A program made the translations under genes and the position numbers. From Synechococcus sp. CBW1004 (GTDB taxonomy: Bacteria; Cyanobacteriota; Cyanobacteriia; PCC-6307; Cyanobiaceae): DNA of 64,000 nucleotides. The notes beneath the pieces are model-generated. The model saw nothing but the letters and a program-made list of their open reading frames with translations. It was not told the DNA's origin and did not search any database. This document shows, piece after piece, positions 50,622 to 62,214 of this stretch (the stretch's first letter is position 1; each line of letters starts with the position of its first letter). The DNA lies in NCBI RefSeq assembly GCF_015840715.1, contig NZ_CP060397.1, positions 2,376,686-2,440,685 of the forward strand, in the 5' to 3' direction.

Positions 50622-52291
50622 CAGGCCTGCACCGAACCCGCCAGGGCCGGCAACCGCGGGCAGGCCTCCACCAGGGTGCGGGTGATCGCGGCCTGGGGAT
50701 GGGCCAGCAGCGCGGCTCCGGGCCCCTGCTCGACGATGCGGCCGCCCTCCAGCACCAGCACCCGGTGACAGAAACCGCTGGCCACGGAAAGATCGTGGGT
50801 GACGAACAGCATCCCCAGGCCCAGCCGCTGCTGCAGACCGCGCAGCAGGGCCAGCACCTCCGCCTGGATCTCGGCGTCGAGCATGCTGACGCTCTCATCG
50901 CAGAGCAGCACCTGCGGCTGCAGGATCAGGGCGCGGGCGATCGCCACCCGCTGCTGCTGACCGCCGGAGAGCTGGCGCGGCAGCCGGCCCTCGTAGCTCT
51001 CAGGAGGCTCCAGGCCCACGGCCGCCAGCTGGGCCCGCACCTGTTCACGCGCCCGGGACCGGGTGGCCAGGCCATGCAGCAGCAGCGGATCGGCCACCGC
51101 CTCGCCGACGCTCATCTGCGGGTTGAGGCAGGCCAACGGATCCTGGAACACCATCTGGATGCTGCGGCGGGCCCGGCGCAGCTCGCCACCCCGCAGCGTG
51201 CGCAGGTCCTGTCCCTGCAGCAGCACCCGGCCGCCCCGCACCGGCGCCAGACCCATCAGGGCCCGGCAGAGGCTGCTCTTGCCGCAGCCGGAGGCGCCCA
51301 CCAGGCCGATCGTCTCGCCCCGGTGCAGCTCCAGGCTGATGCCATCCACCGCCTTCAGCCAGCGGGGCCGCCAGGGAGGCGAGGGGAGCGGATGCCAGCT
51401 GCGCAGATCCTCCAGCTGCAACAGCGGCGCGCCGTCCGGGGGTGCCGCGGCGCGACCACCCTCCCGGGCCCGGGCCGCCGCCACCAGCCGCTGCCCCACG
51501 GCCGAGCGCGGATGCAGCAGCAGCTCACGGGCCGGGGCCTGCTCCACCAGCCGGCCGCCATCCAGCACGGCGATGCGCTCGCACCAGCGGCCGGCCATCG
51601 CCAGGTCGTGGGTGATCAGCAACAGGGCACTGCCGGCCTCGCTGCAGAGATCGCGCAGCTCCTGCATCACGGCCGCGGTGACCGCCACATCGAGACTGGT
51701 GGTGGGCTCATCGGCGATCACCAGCGGCGGGCTCAGGGCCAGGGCCAGGGCGATCGCCAGCCGCTGGCGCATACCGCCGCTGAACTCATGCGGGTAGCTG
51801 CCGTAGCGGGCCGGATCGATTCCCACCCGCTCGAGCAGCTCGCGGGCCCGCTCGATCACCTGACGGCGCGCCCAGGCTGGCCGGTGGGCGGCGAGGGTGT
51901 CGCTGAGGTGGCCGCCGATCGTGAGCAGCGGGTTGAGCCGCGTCATCGGGTCCTGGAAGACCAGCCCCACCGCCTCGCCACGCAGGCGCCGCAGGGCCCC
52001 CGGCGAGAGGCTGCGCGGATCGCGTCCGGCCAGGCGCAGTCCGCCGGAACACAGGCTGCCGGGGGGAAGCAGCTGCAGCACAGCCCGCGCCACCGTGCTC
52101 TTGCCACAGCCGGAAGGGCCGACGAGGGCGAGGCGATCGCCGGCGCCCAGCTGCAGATCGAGGCCGTCCAGGGTGGAGCGTCCGGCACCCGGGTAACGCA
52201 CCTGCAGACCCTCGAGCCACAGCACGGGCCCGGCCCCGCCGGAGTGGCCTGCCGCACGGGCGGGCGGAGCGGCGTTGTCAGGCTCGGTCAC
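50621..52291 (-). CDS. Fused double ATPase of an oligopeptide/dipeptide-type ABC transporter
   Basis: 556 residues from GTG 52291 (ATG 52363 is an alternative). Two complete ABC modules in DppD-DppF order. First: ALVGPSGCGKSTVARAVLQL, signature FSGGMRQRLAIALAL, Walker B LVIADEPTTSLD. Second: GLVGASGCGKSSLCRALMGL, LSGGQQQRVAIARAL, LLCDESVSMLD, where the usual Pro after DE is replaced. The linker holds part of the peptide-transporter C-terminal extension. Permease and binding-protein genes are not adjacent, so the transporter must be assembled from elsewhere. Confidence 0.9.
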   Translation of the reverse strand: MTEPDNAAPPARAAGHSGGAGPVLWLEGLQVRYPGAGRSTLDGLDLQLGAGDRLALVGPSGCGKSTVARAVLQLLPPGSLCSGGLRLAGRDPRSLSPGALRRLRGEAVGLVFQDPMTRLNPLLTIGGHLSDTLAAHRPAWARRQVIERARELLERVGIDPARYGSYPHEFSGGMRQRLAIALALALSPPLVIADEPTTSLDVAVTAAVMQELRDLCSEAGSALLLITHDLAMAGRWCERIAVLDGGRLVEQAPARELLLHPRSAVGQRLVAAARAREGGRAAAPPDGAPLLQLEDLRSWHPLPSPPWRPRWLKAVDGISLELHRGETIGLVGASGCGKSSLCRALMGLAPVRGGRVLLQGQDLRTLRGGELRRARRSIQMVFQDPLACLNPQMSVGEAVADPLLLHGLATRSRAREQVRAQLAAVGLEPPESYEGRLPRQLSGGQQQRVAIARALILQPQVLLCDESVSMLDAEIQAEVLALLRGLQQRLGLGMLFVTHDLSVASGFCHRVLVLEGGRIVEQGPGAALLAHPQAAITRTLVEACPRLPALAGSVQA

Positions 52292-52406
52292 GGCCGGGAA
52301 GCGTCCCTCGCGAAGGCTACGGGCCTGCGCCCGTCCGGGCCACCGGCAGCCGAACCCGGGCAAGGGGCCCTGCCCTCCTTACCATGGGTGAACGTCACTG
52401 GACAGG

Positions 52407-54782
<2,376 letters not shown>

Positions 54783-54787
54783 TTCAG

Positions 54788-56416
54788 TCAGCGTTCACGT
54801 TCCATGACGATGTAGTCGCTGTTTTTCAGCCCGATCTCTTTCGTTCGATTGATCCAGGCTTCTCCACTGTGCTCCAAGCAGGTCATGAGCTGATCAACGT
54901 CGGGCAAGTCCGCGCGCTCCTGACGTTCCCAGATGACAAAGCGATTCTGCTCAGCTGTGAGTTGATCGCAAGCGTCTTTGCGGTCGATGGCGATTCCCAG
55001 CAGGGTCGTCGCCCAGCTGGCAGGCATGTCATACGGACGCATTGACCAGCTCCGGTGAATGCCAATGGTTGAGCTTGGCTGTTTCAGGCGCCAATGGAAG
55101 GAGAAATCCTGAGGAGACGAGAATCCTCGCTGACCGGGTGGTTGCTGTTGGATGAAGTTGAGGATGATCTGCCTGTCAATCTGTCGCCTGGAGGGTGGAC
55201 CACCGAGGCTGCGCGCTTCCGCGACAAACACGTTCAGAACCAGAACCAGCGTGATTGCTCCGATGCTGATGAAGCTCAGGGATCGGAGAATGGCCGCTGG
55301 GCGCGAATTGCAGCTGCTTGGTATGGCTCCGATCCCACAGACAATCAGGGTTGCGGTCGGCAGGATGGTCATCATCTCATAGTGCGCCCAGTAGTGCGTG
55401 AGCTGGAATGACCATGCCAGACCGAGGAGATTGAACAGGCTCACGGCTGGCACCAGAAACTGTCTGGCTGCTCTGGGCCGTGCGTGCCACGCCATCCAGC
55501 CTTGGCATCCCAGAAGCGTGATCGGCATGATGGCCAGAGTCCAGACATGGAGGCCTGCCACCCGGTTGTTCAGGATTCTCCCCAATTCCTGGAGCAGGCT
55601 GCTGTCGCGATTCAGCGTGCCGCTGGTGTGTTGTCGCCATTCCCAGGGCAGGACCATCGCTCCAGCCCACAATCTGGTGAGGCCATCGGGTTTGTGGATG
55701 TAGGGAATTGCCATGACTCCGATCAACATCACGGCCCCGAGACCCAGTGGGAGCAGTGATCGCATGCGGCCTGGGATCCGTGCCGGCCTGCCTGTCAGCA
55801 GCACGGTGGCGATCACGCTGAGGCCGAGCGGCAGGACGAGATTGGGGCGCATGGAGACGGCTGCCATCAGCCAGAAACCACAGCCCAGCAGGCTGAGTTG
55901 ACGCCAGCGTGGCTGGCTCTTCATCCCCAGCACCGCTGCGCTGAGAGCCAGCGCCGTGAACAGGTTTGCGGTGTGATGCAGATGACCTGACAGTCCACCG
56001 ATCATTTTCTGGCTCATCAGCAGCGTCAGAGCTGCCGTCGCCGGAAGAATCGGCCATTGCAGATGGTTCGGCATCCAGCGACGTTCGCGGAGTCGGGCCA
56101 GGCTCCAGCCGAGCAGGAGCCCTGTGCAGAGATCCATGAGCAGCACCAGGATGCGGTAGGCACCGATGGACCCCAGTTGACTGATGGGAGCAAACACCAT
56201 GGCGACGAGTGGCCATTTGGCGTTGAAGCTCTCGAGATACATCAGGCCACCTTCTCGAAAGCGCCAGCCCAGATAGAAGTAGGTATCGATGTCGATGTCA
56301 TAGTCGTGCTGACTGCTGATCGCCCCGACAATCCGCAGAAGAAGGCCGATCACGATCAAAAGCCAGAGCCCACCCATCAGCAGCCAGAAGCGTCTCTGCC
56401 TGAGCTGGCTTTTCAT
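54788..56416 (-). CDS. Polytopic membrane protein, GT-C glycosyltransferase-like
   Basis: 542 residues with about ten helices. The first loop carries DYDIDIDTYFYLGWRFREGG, the acidic residues expected of GT-C lipid-dependent glycosyltransferases (ArnT/PMT/GT87-like). The C-terminal 150 residues are soluble (RRQIDRQIILNFIQQQPPGQ ...), likely outside. The gene is visibly less GC-rich than everything around it and its codon use differs, and it sits beside an IS element, so recent transfer is likely. ATG 56416 is chosen; sequence upstream is not membrane-like. It could glycosylate a surface polymer or lipid. Confidence 0.7.
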   Translation of the reverse strand: MKSQLRQRRFWLLMGGLWLLIVIGLLLRIVGAISSQHDYDIDIDTYFYLGWRFREGGLMYLESFNAKWPLVAMVFAPISQLGSIGAYRILVLLMDLCTGLLLGWSLARLRERRWMPNHLQWPILPATAALTLLMSQKMIGGLSGHLHHTANLFTALALSAAVLGMKSQPRWRQLSLLGCGFWLMAAVSMRPNLVLPLGLSVIATVLLTGRPARIPGRMRSLLPLGLGAVMLIGVMAIPYIHKPDGLTRLWAGAMVLPWEWRQHTSGTLNRDSSLLQELGRILNNRVAGLHVWTLAIMPITLLGCQGWMAWHARPRAARQFLVPAVSLFNLLGLAWSFQLTHYWAHYEMMTILPTATLIVCGIGAIPSSCNSRPAAILRSLSFISIGAITLVLVLNVFVAEARSLGGPPSRRQIDRQIILNFIQQQPPGQRGFSSPQDFSFHWRLKQPSSTIGIHRSWSMRPYDMPASWATTLLGIAIDRKDACDQLTAEQNRFVIWERQERADLPDVDQLMTCLEHSGEAWINRTKEIGLKNSDYIVMERER

Positions 56417-56600
56417 GGATCTCGCAACGCTGCCGCAGACCGTAGTGTCGCAGCACAGATGTATGCAGAGCCATGGCGGCGACGGTGCCATTCACCCGCA
56501 CACACCTGCTCGACAGCATCCGCCCCGGCATCGGCCTCATCGCGCCGCCGAAGCGACAGGCAGCAGGAGCCGGACGACGGGGAGGCCGAGGTGACGGGAC

Positions 56601-57692
56601 CTAGTGTGCCGTCCCAGAGATTTGCGCACAAAGCCGCTGGAGCTTCTCCAGGATTGAGTCAGCTGTCGCCGTCCAGTTGAACGGGGCCTTGGTCGTGTTG
56701 TAGGCGGCCACAAACTGCTCGATCCTGGCGATCAGCTCTTTGACGCTGGAGAAGCTGCCGCGCCGGATTGCCCGCTGGGTGATCAGTCCAAACCAGCGCT
56801 CCACCTGGTTGAGCCAGGAGGCGTAGGTGGGGGTGTAGTGGACGTGGAAACGGGGACGCTGGGCCAGCCAGGCACGCACCTTGGCGTGCTTGTGGGTGCA
56901 GTAGTTGTCCACGATCAAGTGCAGGTCCAGATCCTCGGGGACGGACTTCTCGATCTGCCTGAGGAACCCCAGGAACTCCTGGTGGCGGTGCCGGGGTTTG
57001 CACTGAGTGATTACCTCACCGGTCGCCACGTCCAGCGCGGCAAACAGGGTCGTGGTGCCGTGGCGGATGTAGTCATGCGTCACACCCTCCACGTAGCCCA
57101 GCCCCATGGGCAGCAGCGGTTGGGTGCGGTCGAGGGCCTGGATCTGCGTCTTCTCGTCGACGCAGAGCACCATCGCCTTGTCGGGCGGGTTCAGGTACAG
57201 GCCAACGATGTCCCGAACCTTCTCCACAAAGAACGGATCGGTGGAGAGCTTGAACGATTTCTGCCGGTGGGGCTGGAGCGAGAAGGTCTGCAGCCAGCGG
57301 TGAACCGTGGACTTGGAGATCCCTGTTTCTGCGGCCAAAGTCCGAGCGCTCCAGTGCGTGCTGCCATCGGTTGGCTTGCTCTGCAGGGCTCGGTTGATCA
57401 CCTCCGCCACCGTGTCGTCCTCATAGGTCCGCGGGCGGCCTGAACGGAGCTCGTCGTGCAGCCCCTCGATCCCCAGATCGAGGTAGCGCTGCCGCCATTT
57501 GCCCACCGTTGCGCTGCGAACGCCAAATCGCTTGGCAACTGAGGTGTTGGTGTCACCAGCTGCGCAGGCCAGGACGATCTGCGCCCGCTGAACGATCGAA
57601 TGGGGCAAGGACCTTGATCCAGCCAGGCTCTGGAGCTGGCTGGCCTCATCAGCCGACAGCTCCAGAGGAGCCATGGGGCGCCCGCTTGGCAT
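56601..57692 (-). CDS. IS630-family DDE transposase
   Basis: 363 residues. N-terminal helix-turn-helix domains (SVAKRFGVRSATVGKWRQRY; ETGISKSTVHRWLQTFSL) and a DDE catalytic core: Asp179 in VLCVDEKTQIQALDR, Asp262 in DLHLIVDNYCTHKH, Glu298 in PTYASWLNQVERWFG. Full length and uninterrupted, hence probably active. The TAG stop codon lies outside the element: TA is the target duplication and G is host DNA. An internal ATG at 57674 could also start it. Confidence 0.93.
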   Translation of the reverse strand: MPSGRPMAPLELSADEASQLQSLAGSRSLPHSIVQRAQIVLACAAGDTNTSVAKRFGVRSATVGKWRQRYLDLGIEGLHDELRSGRPRTYEDDTVAEVINRALQSKPTDGSTHWSARTLAAETGISKSTVHRWLQTFSLQPHRQKSFKLSTDPFFVEKVRDIVGLYLNPPDKAMVLCVDEKTQIQALDRTQPLLPMGLGYVEGVTHDYIRHGTTTLFAALDVATGEVITQCKPRHRHQEFLGFLRQIEKSVPEDLDLHLIVDNYCTHKHAKVRAWLAQRPRFHVHYTPTYASWLNQVERWFGLITQRAIRRGSFSSVKELIARIEQFVAAYNTTKAPFNWTATADSILEKLQRLCAQISGTAH

Positions 57693-57750
57693 GAAACGAC
57701 CCCCTCGGGAGACACTTCATATTGTAGCGGCTATTTGCGGGACGGCACAC
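56604..57750 (-). mobile_element. IS630-family insertion sequence
   Basis: 1147-base element with terminal inverted repeats GTGTGCCGTCCC, flanked by TA (56602-56603 and 57751-57752), the target duplication of the IS630/Tc1 family. Including the flanks the inverted repeat grows to 18 bases (GACCTAGTGTGCCGTCCC), because the target was itself a palindrome, GACC-TA-GGTC. Contains one complete transposase gene on the minus strand. No second copy in this window. Confidence 0.92.
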
Positions 57751-57847
57751 TAGGTCGATCGACTTAAAAAGCCGATTCGGTCAGATCGGCGACGTCAGAG
57801 GAAGCGCGGCGGGTCTTGGGTGAAGGAAGTGCCCACTTTTCACCCCG

Positions 57848-58321
57848 ATGACTGCCACCTCCCTGAAACCGACAGACCCCGGCAGCACAGGTCCATCGCC
57901 TGCGGCAACGATGCCGGCCCCCACGGCTTTCGCCGCCATTGCCCTGGCGGCCGTGTCCTGGGACGGCATGCTCTCGCGGGCCGGTTCACGGGCGCTGCGC
58001 CACGCGCTCGACTACCGCGAGCCCTATCGCCAGCTCGGGGACAACGCCATGGTCGAGCTGATGAACGACCTGCTCACCTCGCTGCGCAGCAAGGGAGCCC
58101 AGCACCTGATGGTGGAGGCCGCCGAAGCCCTGAGTCCCAGGCAGCGGGCGACGGCCTATGCAGTGGCGGCAGAAATCATGCGCTCTGATGGCCCCCTGCA
58201 GGCCGACGAGCGGAACATCCTCGCCAATCTCGCCGCCACCCTGGAGCTTGATCCAACGCTCACCACAGCGGTCGAGGAGGCGATGGATCTGCTGCATGCC
58301 GATGTGCTCAGCGAAACCTGA
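57848..58321 (+). CDS. TerB-like helical protein
   Basis: 157 residues, no signal peptide. The core AALAAVSWDGMLSRAGSRAL ... LSPRQRATAYAVAAEIMRSD, GPLQADERNILANLAATLEL has the TerB/DUF533 signature of an acidic helical bundle (xDGxxxxxExxxL). TerB proteins sit at the membrane in tellurite- and phage-response systems in other bacteria, and many stand-alone members occur in cyanobacteria. No other ter genes are present, so its role is open. Confidence 0.7.
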   Translation: MTATSLKPTDPGSTGPSPAATMPAPTAFAAIALAAVSWDGMLSRAGSRALRHALDYREPYRQLGDNAMVELMNDLLTSLRSKGAQHLMVEAAEALSPRQRATAYAVAAEIMRSDGPLQADERNILANLAATLELDPTLTTAVEEAMDLLHADVLSET

Positions 58322-58336
58322 GCCGTTCCCGCTTGG

Positions 58337-58840
58337 TCAACCGGCCGTGCGCATCCGCACCTCAGCAGGCGCACGGCGACGGCTGGCCAGTGGAACAGGG
58401 CCACGCGACTCCCGCGAGGGCTGCTGCGCCACCGGATGCGGGAAACCGAGGAGGGCGACGATTGCATTGAGGGCATAAGCCATCAGCTTCCAGACGCCAC
58501 CGAGACCAGGCAGAACCTGGGCGAACACGCGCAAGAGACCACTGGCAACCGCCAGGACGGCGATCATGGCCGCGAGGCTCATGGCGAACAATCCGAGGGC
58601 CTGAGCGAGTCCGAGCAACAACAGCCCGAGGCCGGCACCGATCTGCTTGATGCCGGTGATTATATTGAAGATCGTCTTGCTGATCACCAGCAGGCTGTCC
58701 AGCTGCACCAACCCTCCAACCGCGAACAATGCAGCAAGTACGGATCCGCCGCCCACAAGGAGCAGAATGGCCCTCGACAACGGGAAGGCATTCGCATCAG
58801 AACGACGAGGTCGCCGTTTCGCAAGCTCGTCTGTCCCCAT
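58337..58840 (-). CDS. Membrane protein of unknown function
   Basis: 167 residues from ATG 58840 (ATG 58870 possible). Three hydrophobic helices (AILLLVGGGSVLAALFAVGG; GLGLLLLGLAQALGLFAMSL AAMIAVLAVA; VWKLMAYALNAIVALLGF) with a basic N-terminus and a basic tail. No family recognised. Convergent with the TerB-like gene. Confidence 0.55.
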   Translation of the reverse strand: MGTDELAKRRPRRSDANAFPLSRAILLLVGGGSVLAALFAVGGLVQLDSLLVISKTIFNIITGIKQIGAGLGLLLLGLAQALGLFAMSLAAMIAVLAVASGLLRVFAQVLPGLGGVWKLMAYALNAIVALLGFPHPVAQQPSRESRGPVPLASRRRAPAEVRMRTAG

Positions 58841-58870
58841 TGTGATTCTGGGTTGGAGTCGCCCCACCAT

Positions 58871-59430
58871 GGGATTTCAAGAACTCGCAGGCCAGTCAAT
58901 CATGGCCAGTTCGTGCTGCGTCACGCAGCCGGCCAACATCACTGCGCACGCAAATCTGCTCTGCGCTGCGCTGCGGCACAAGTAGTGCCGATGTTACAGA
59001 AGCACGGCCTGTCGACATCAACGCCCAACGCCCCCAGGACACTCACCACACCCGCTTCGGATCGCCAACTCGCTGCAGAGTTCAAGCGCAACGCCTGAGG
59101 TCGTCACCAGGGTCGCGCCAGGCCAGGCAGCCGCGCGACGACAGTGGCAGCCAGCCAAGATTGCAACCAGGGGACAGACGGGGTCCTGCAGGTGAGCGCG
59201 CCGCGGCACCCCCTTCCGCCCTGGTTCAGCGCCGCGATCGAGGGCCCGGGACCGGTGCACTGGGACGCGGCAAGCAGCGGCAAGCCCGAAGCGGCAGAGG
59301 GACTGCCGGGCCAGGCTCTGAACAGCGACCCCGTCGTCAGCATCCACCGACAGCCCGGGCGAGCCGTGTCTGCAGCTACAGCCGGACCGGAATCACTCCC
59401 CTACACCCATCGGACCGATGCCTTGATCCG
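58871..59430. other. Intergenic stretch without recognised genes
   Basis: 560 bases. Open frames of up to ~150 codons exist on both strands but show no domain, no biased usage and no membrane or signal segment. A degenerate AT-richer patch near 58900-58990 may hold the promoter for the minus-strand gene. I see nothing else. Confidence 0.35.
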
Positions 59431-59619
59431 ATGACCTCCGAACAGGCGGCCCAGCTGATCGACAACGCCCTCGACCAGGTGCATCAGCGACTCCTGGAGC
59501 TCGAATCCCAGTCGCTGCCTAAGGAGCAGCGCGCCCTGGCGGCGGAATTCCGGGAGTGGCGCCACCCCAGCGGCGCTCACATCGACCTGATGGTGTTCCC
59601 GGGGATGGCCGAATCCTGA
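59431..59619 (+). CDS. Small conserved-looking protein
   Basis: 62 residues: QAAQLIDNALDQVHQRLLEL is an amphipathic helix, followed by FREWRHPSGAHIDLMVFPGM, a compact C-terminal motif. Codon use and composition look like a real gene. No family recognised. The next gene is convergent, nine bases away. Confidence 0.5.
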   Translation: MTSEQAAQLIDNALDQVHQRLLELESQSLPKEQRALAAEFREWRHPSGAHIDLMVFPGMAES

Positions 59620-59627
59620 GCCGGCCG

Positions 59628-60110
59628 TCAACGCCGCAGACGGCGACGCTGCAGCCACCAGCAGAGCCAGCCGCTGGGCGGGGCCACCACCAGGCCCATC
59701 AACACGGAACCCAGCAGCAATCGGACGCCGAACGACCAGCCCAGCTCCGCCAGCTGCAGCGAGGCCAGCTGATTCAGAGAGGGTGGGGACTCGGCGGGGC
59801 CCAGCAGCAGGATGCCCACCTGCAGGTTCAACCAGTAGAGCGGCAGATAGGTGAAGGGATTGCTGATCCAGGTACCCGCTGCCGCCAGCAGCGGGTGTCC
59901 TCGCATCACCCCGGCGAGGGCCACCCCCAGAACGATCTGCAGGCCGAAGAACGGCAGACAGCCACTGAAAACACCCACAGCCAGTCCCCGGGCCTGATAG
60001 CCGGGCGTTCCCTGCTGGCGTCGCAGCCATTGCAGAGCATCCTTGAGCCGACGGACCAGGCGGCGGAGGCTCCTGGCGGCAAGCGCATCGGACTGGCGAA
60101 GACGGCCCAT
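59628..60110 (-). CDS. DUF2062 membrane protein
   Basis: 160 residues. GTPGYQARGLAVGVFSGCLP FFGLQ and GTWISNPFTYLPLYWLNLQV are the hallmark stretches of DUF2062, a small integral membrane family widespread in cyanobacteria and proteobacteria. Three hydrophobic helices, basic ends. Function unknown. ATG 60110 fits the family start. It is divergent from mnmE. Confidence 0.85.
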   Translation of the reverse strand: MGRLRQSDALAARSLRRLVRRLKDALQWLRRQQGTPGYQARGLAVGVFSGCLPFFGLQIVLGVALAGVMRGHPLLAAAGTWISNPFTYLPLYWLNLQVGILLLGPAESPPSLNQLASLQLAELGWSFGVRLLLGSVLMGLVVAPPSGWLCWWLQRRRLRR

Positions 60111-60277
60111 GGCAGCGGCGCAGGGTGAGGATGCCCGCGGCGCTCTACACCCTAAGGAGAAGCCCGGGAGCCACGGCAACTCCATGCAGAGCAGTGATGT
60201 GTCCAGGCCTCCCAAACGGGCCTAGGCAGGCTGTTCAGCCCGGATGGCCCCTGACACCGGCGGCCGAGTCCGACGTC

Positions 60278-61990
60278 ATGCATCCTGAGCGCAGTCGAGC
60301 GCCTGCCTCCGTGGCCGTCAGCGATCCCAGCGGCCGAGCCCCCACCCCACCGCACGCCTCCCCAGGCGCGCAGGCGGAAGGCGACACCATCGCCGCGATC
60401 GCCACCGCCGTGGCCGCCGGGGCGGGCAGCGTGGCGATCGTGCGCCTCTCTGGGCCGGCGGCAGAGGCGATCGGACGGCGGCTGTTCCAGGCGCCGGGCA
60501 CCCAGGTGTGGGACAGCCACCGGGTGCTGTATGGCCATGTGGTGGATCCCATCAGCGGCGAGCGGGTGGATGAGGCGCTGCTGCTGGTGATGCGCGCCCC
60601 ACGCAGCTTCACCCGCGAGGACGTGGTGGAACTGCACTGCCACGGCGGCCTGGAGGCGGTGCGGCGGGTGCTGGAGCTGGTGCTGAGCGCCGGTGCCCGC
60701 CGCGCCAGGCCGGGAGAGTTCAGCCAGCGGGCCTTCCTCAACGGCCGCCTCGACCTCACCCGTGCCGAGGCCCTCGCCGCCCTGATCGACGCCCGCGGCC
60801 GCCGCGCCGCCCAGCTGGCGATGGCAGGCCTGGACGGAGGCGTGCAGCGCCGCATCAGCGCCCTGCGCGATCGCCTGCTGGATCAGCTGGCCGAGCTGGA
60901 GGCACGGGTGGACTTCGAAGAGGACCTGCCGCCGCTCGACAGCAACGCGGTGGTGGCGGAGCTCTCCGCAGTGAAGGCCGAGCTGGAGCGCCTGGTGGCG
61001 GAAGGGCAGCATGGGGAGCTGCTGCGCCAGGGCCTGCGGGTGGCGATCGTCGGCCGGCCGAACGTGGGCAAGAGCAGCCTGCTGAACCTGCTCAGCCGCC
61101 GCGACCGCGCCATCGTCACCGATCTGCCCGGCACCACCCGCGACCTGCTGGAAAGCGAGCTGGTGCTCGACGGCGTGCCGCTCACCCTGATCGACACAGC
61201 CGGCATCCGCGCCACCGACGATCCTGTCGAACGGCTGGGCATCGCGCGCAGCCACCAGGCCCTGGCCGCGGCCGATGTGGTGCTGCTGCTGTACGACCTG
61301 GCGGCGGGCTGGACCGATGCGGATGCGCAGCTGCGGGCGCTGGTGCCGGATGGGGTGCCGCTGCTGCTGGTGGGCAACAAGGCGGATCTGCTGGAGGCAG
61401 GGGGTGACGCTGGGGAGATCGCGATGCAGCCTGCAACTGGGTCCTCCACAGCCAGTGCGTCGCCGGAGAGCATCGCCGTGCCTGCGCCGGCAGCGTCAGG
61501 GCAACAGGGCGATCCACCAACCACGCTGCCTGGCAGCGACGGTCAGAGCGCCACGTTCGCCGAACCACGTCCGGGGTCCACAGGTGCACTGGAGGCCTCC
61601 ATGCGAACGACGATCAGCGATGCCGCGCTGGCCGGTCCAGGCGAGGCAGCAGCAACGGATCCAGCCAGCCCGGGCGAAGCAGCGCTGGTGCAGATCAGCG
61701 CCCTGCGCGGCGACGGACGTGAACGGCTGGCCTCAGCCCTGCTGCGGCTCTGCGGCGCCGGCGACCTCCAGGGCCTGCAGGTGGCGCTCAACACCCGCCA
61801 GCGGGATCTGGCCGCCCATGCCGCCACCGCCCTCGCCGCCAGCCAGGCGGCTGCCGCCGAGCAGCTGCCCTGGGATTTCTGGACGATCGACCTGCGTGAG
61901 GCGGTGCGGCGCCTCGGCGAGATCACCGGCGAGGAGGTGAGCGAGGCGGTGCTGGATCGCGTGTTCTCGCGCTTCTGCATCGGCAAGTGA
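60278..61990 (+). CDS. mnmE: tRNA modification GTPase MnmE with G-domain insertion
   Basis: With MnmG, installs cmnm5 groups at U34 of tRNAs. 570 residues versus about 455 in E. coli. The N-terminal folate-binding domain (DTIAAIATAVAAGAGSVAIV; RPGEFSQRAFLNGRLDLTRA), G1 GRPNVGKSSLLN (258-270), G2 DLPGTTRD, G3 DTAGI, G4 NKAD (367-370) and the essential C-terminal FCIGK are present. Between G4 and the G5 block SALRG (474-478) lies an insertion of ~90 residues rich in Ala, Ser, Pro and Thr. A further ~35-residue N-terminal leader is non-conserved. Likely functional because every catalytic motif remains. Confidence 0.95.
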   Translation: MHPERSRAPASVAVSDPSGRAPTPPHASPGAQAEGDTIAAIATAVAAGAGSVAIVRLSGPAAEAIGRRLFQAPGTQVWDSHRVLYGHVVDPISGERVDEALLLVMRAPRSFTREDVVELHCHGGLEAVRRVLELVLSAGARRARPGEFSQRAFLNGRLDLTRAEALAALIDARGRRAAQLAMAGLDGGVQRRISALRDRLLDQLAELEARVDFEEDLPPLDSNAVVAELSAVKAELERLVAEGQHGELLRQGLRVAIVGRPNVGKSSLLNLLSRRDRAIVTDLPGTTRDLLESELVLDGVPLTLIDTAGIRATDDPVERLGIARSHQALAAADVVLLLYDLAAGWTDADAQLRALVPDGVPLLLVGNKADLLEAGGDAGEIAMQPATGSSTASASPESIAVPAPAASGQQGDPPTTLPGSDGQSATFAEPRPGSTGALEASMRTTISDAALAGPGEAAATDPASPGEAALVQISALRGDGRERLASALLRLCGAGDLQGLQVALNTRQRDLAAHAATALAASQAAAAEQLPWDFWTIDLREAVRRLGEITGEEVSEAVLDRVFSRFCIGK

Positions 61991-62214
61991 GCCGGGCCGA
62001 CCACCGCTGGTCGGCACCGGAACCAGGTCCCTCGCACGACGCGTTGGATGACCGTTGACCGCGTTCTGCGCGATGGCCCTGCCTTGGCGGAACAGCCCCG
62101 GGCACGTGATTGCAGGCGACTGGGCGACGCACCATTGACCGTTCTGCCAGCTGCCGGGAGGCCGCTCTGACCATCGCCCTGCGTGGTGTCCTGGGCCTGG
62201 CGTGAGCGGCAGCG

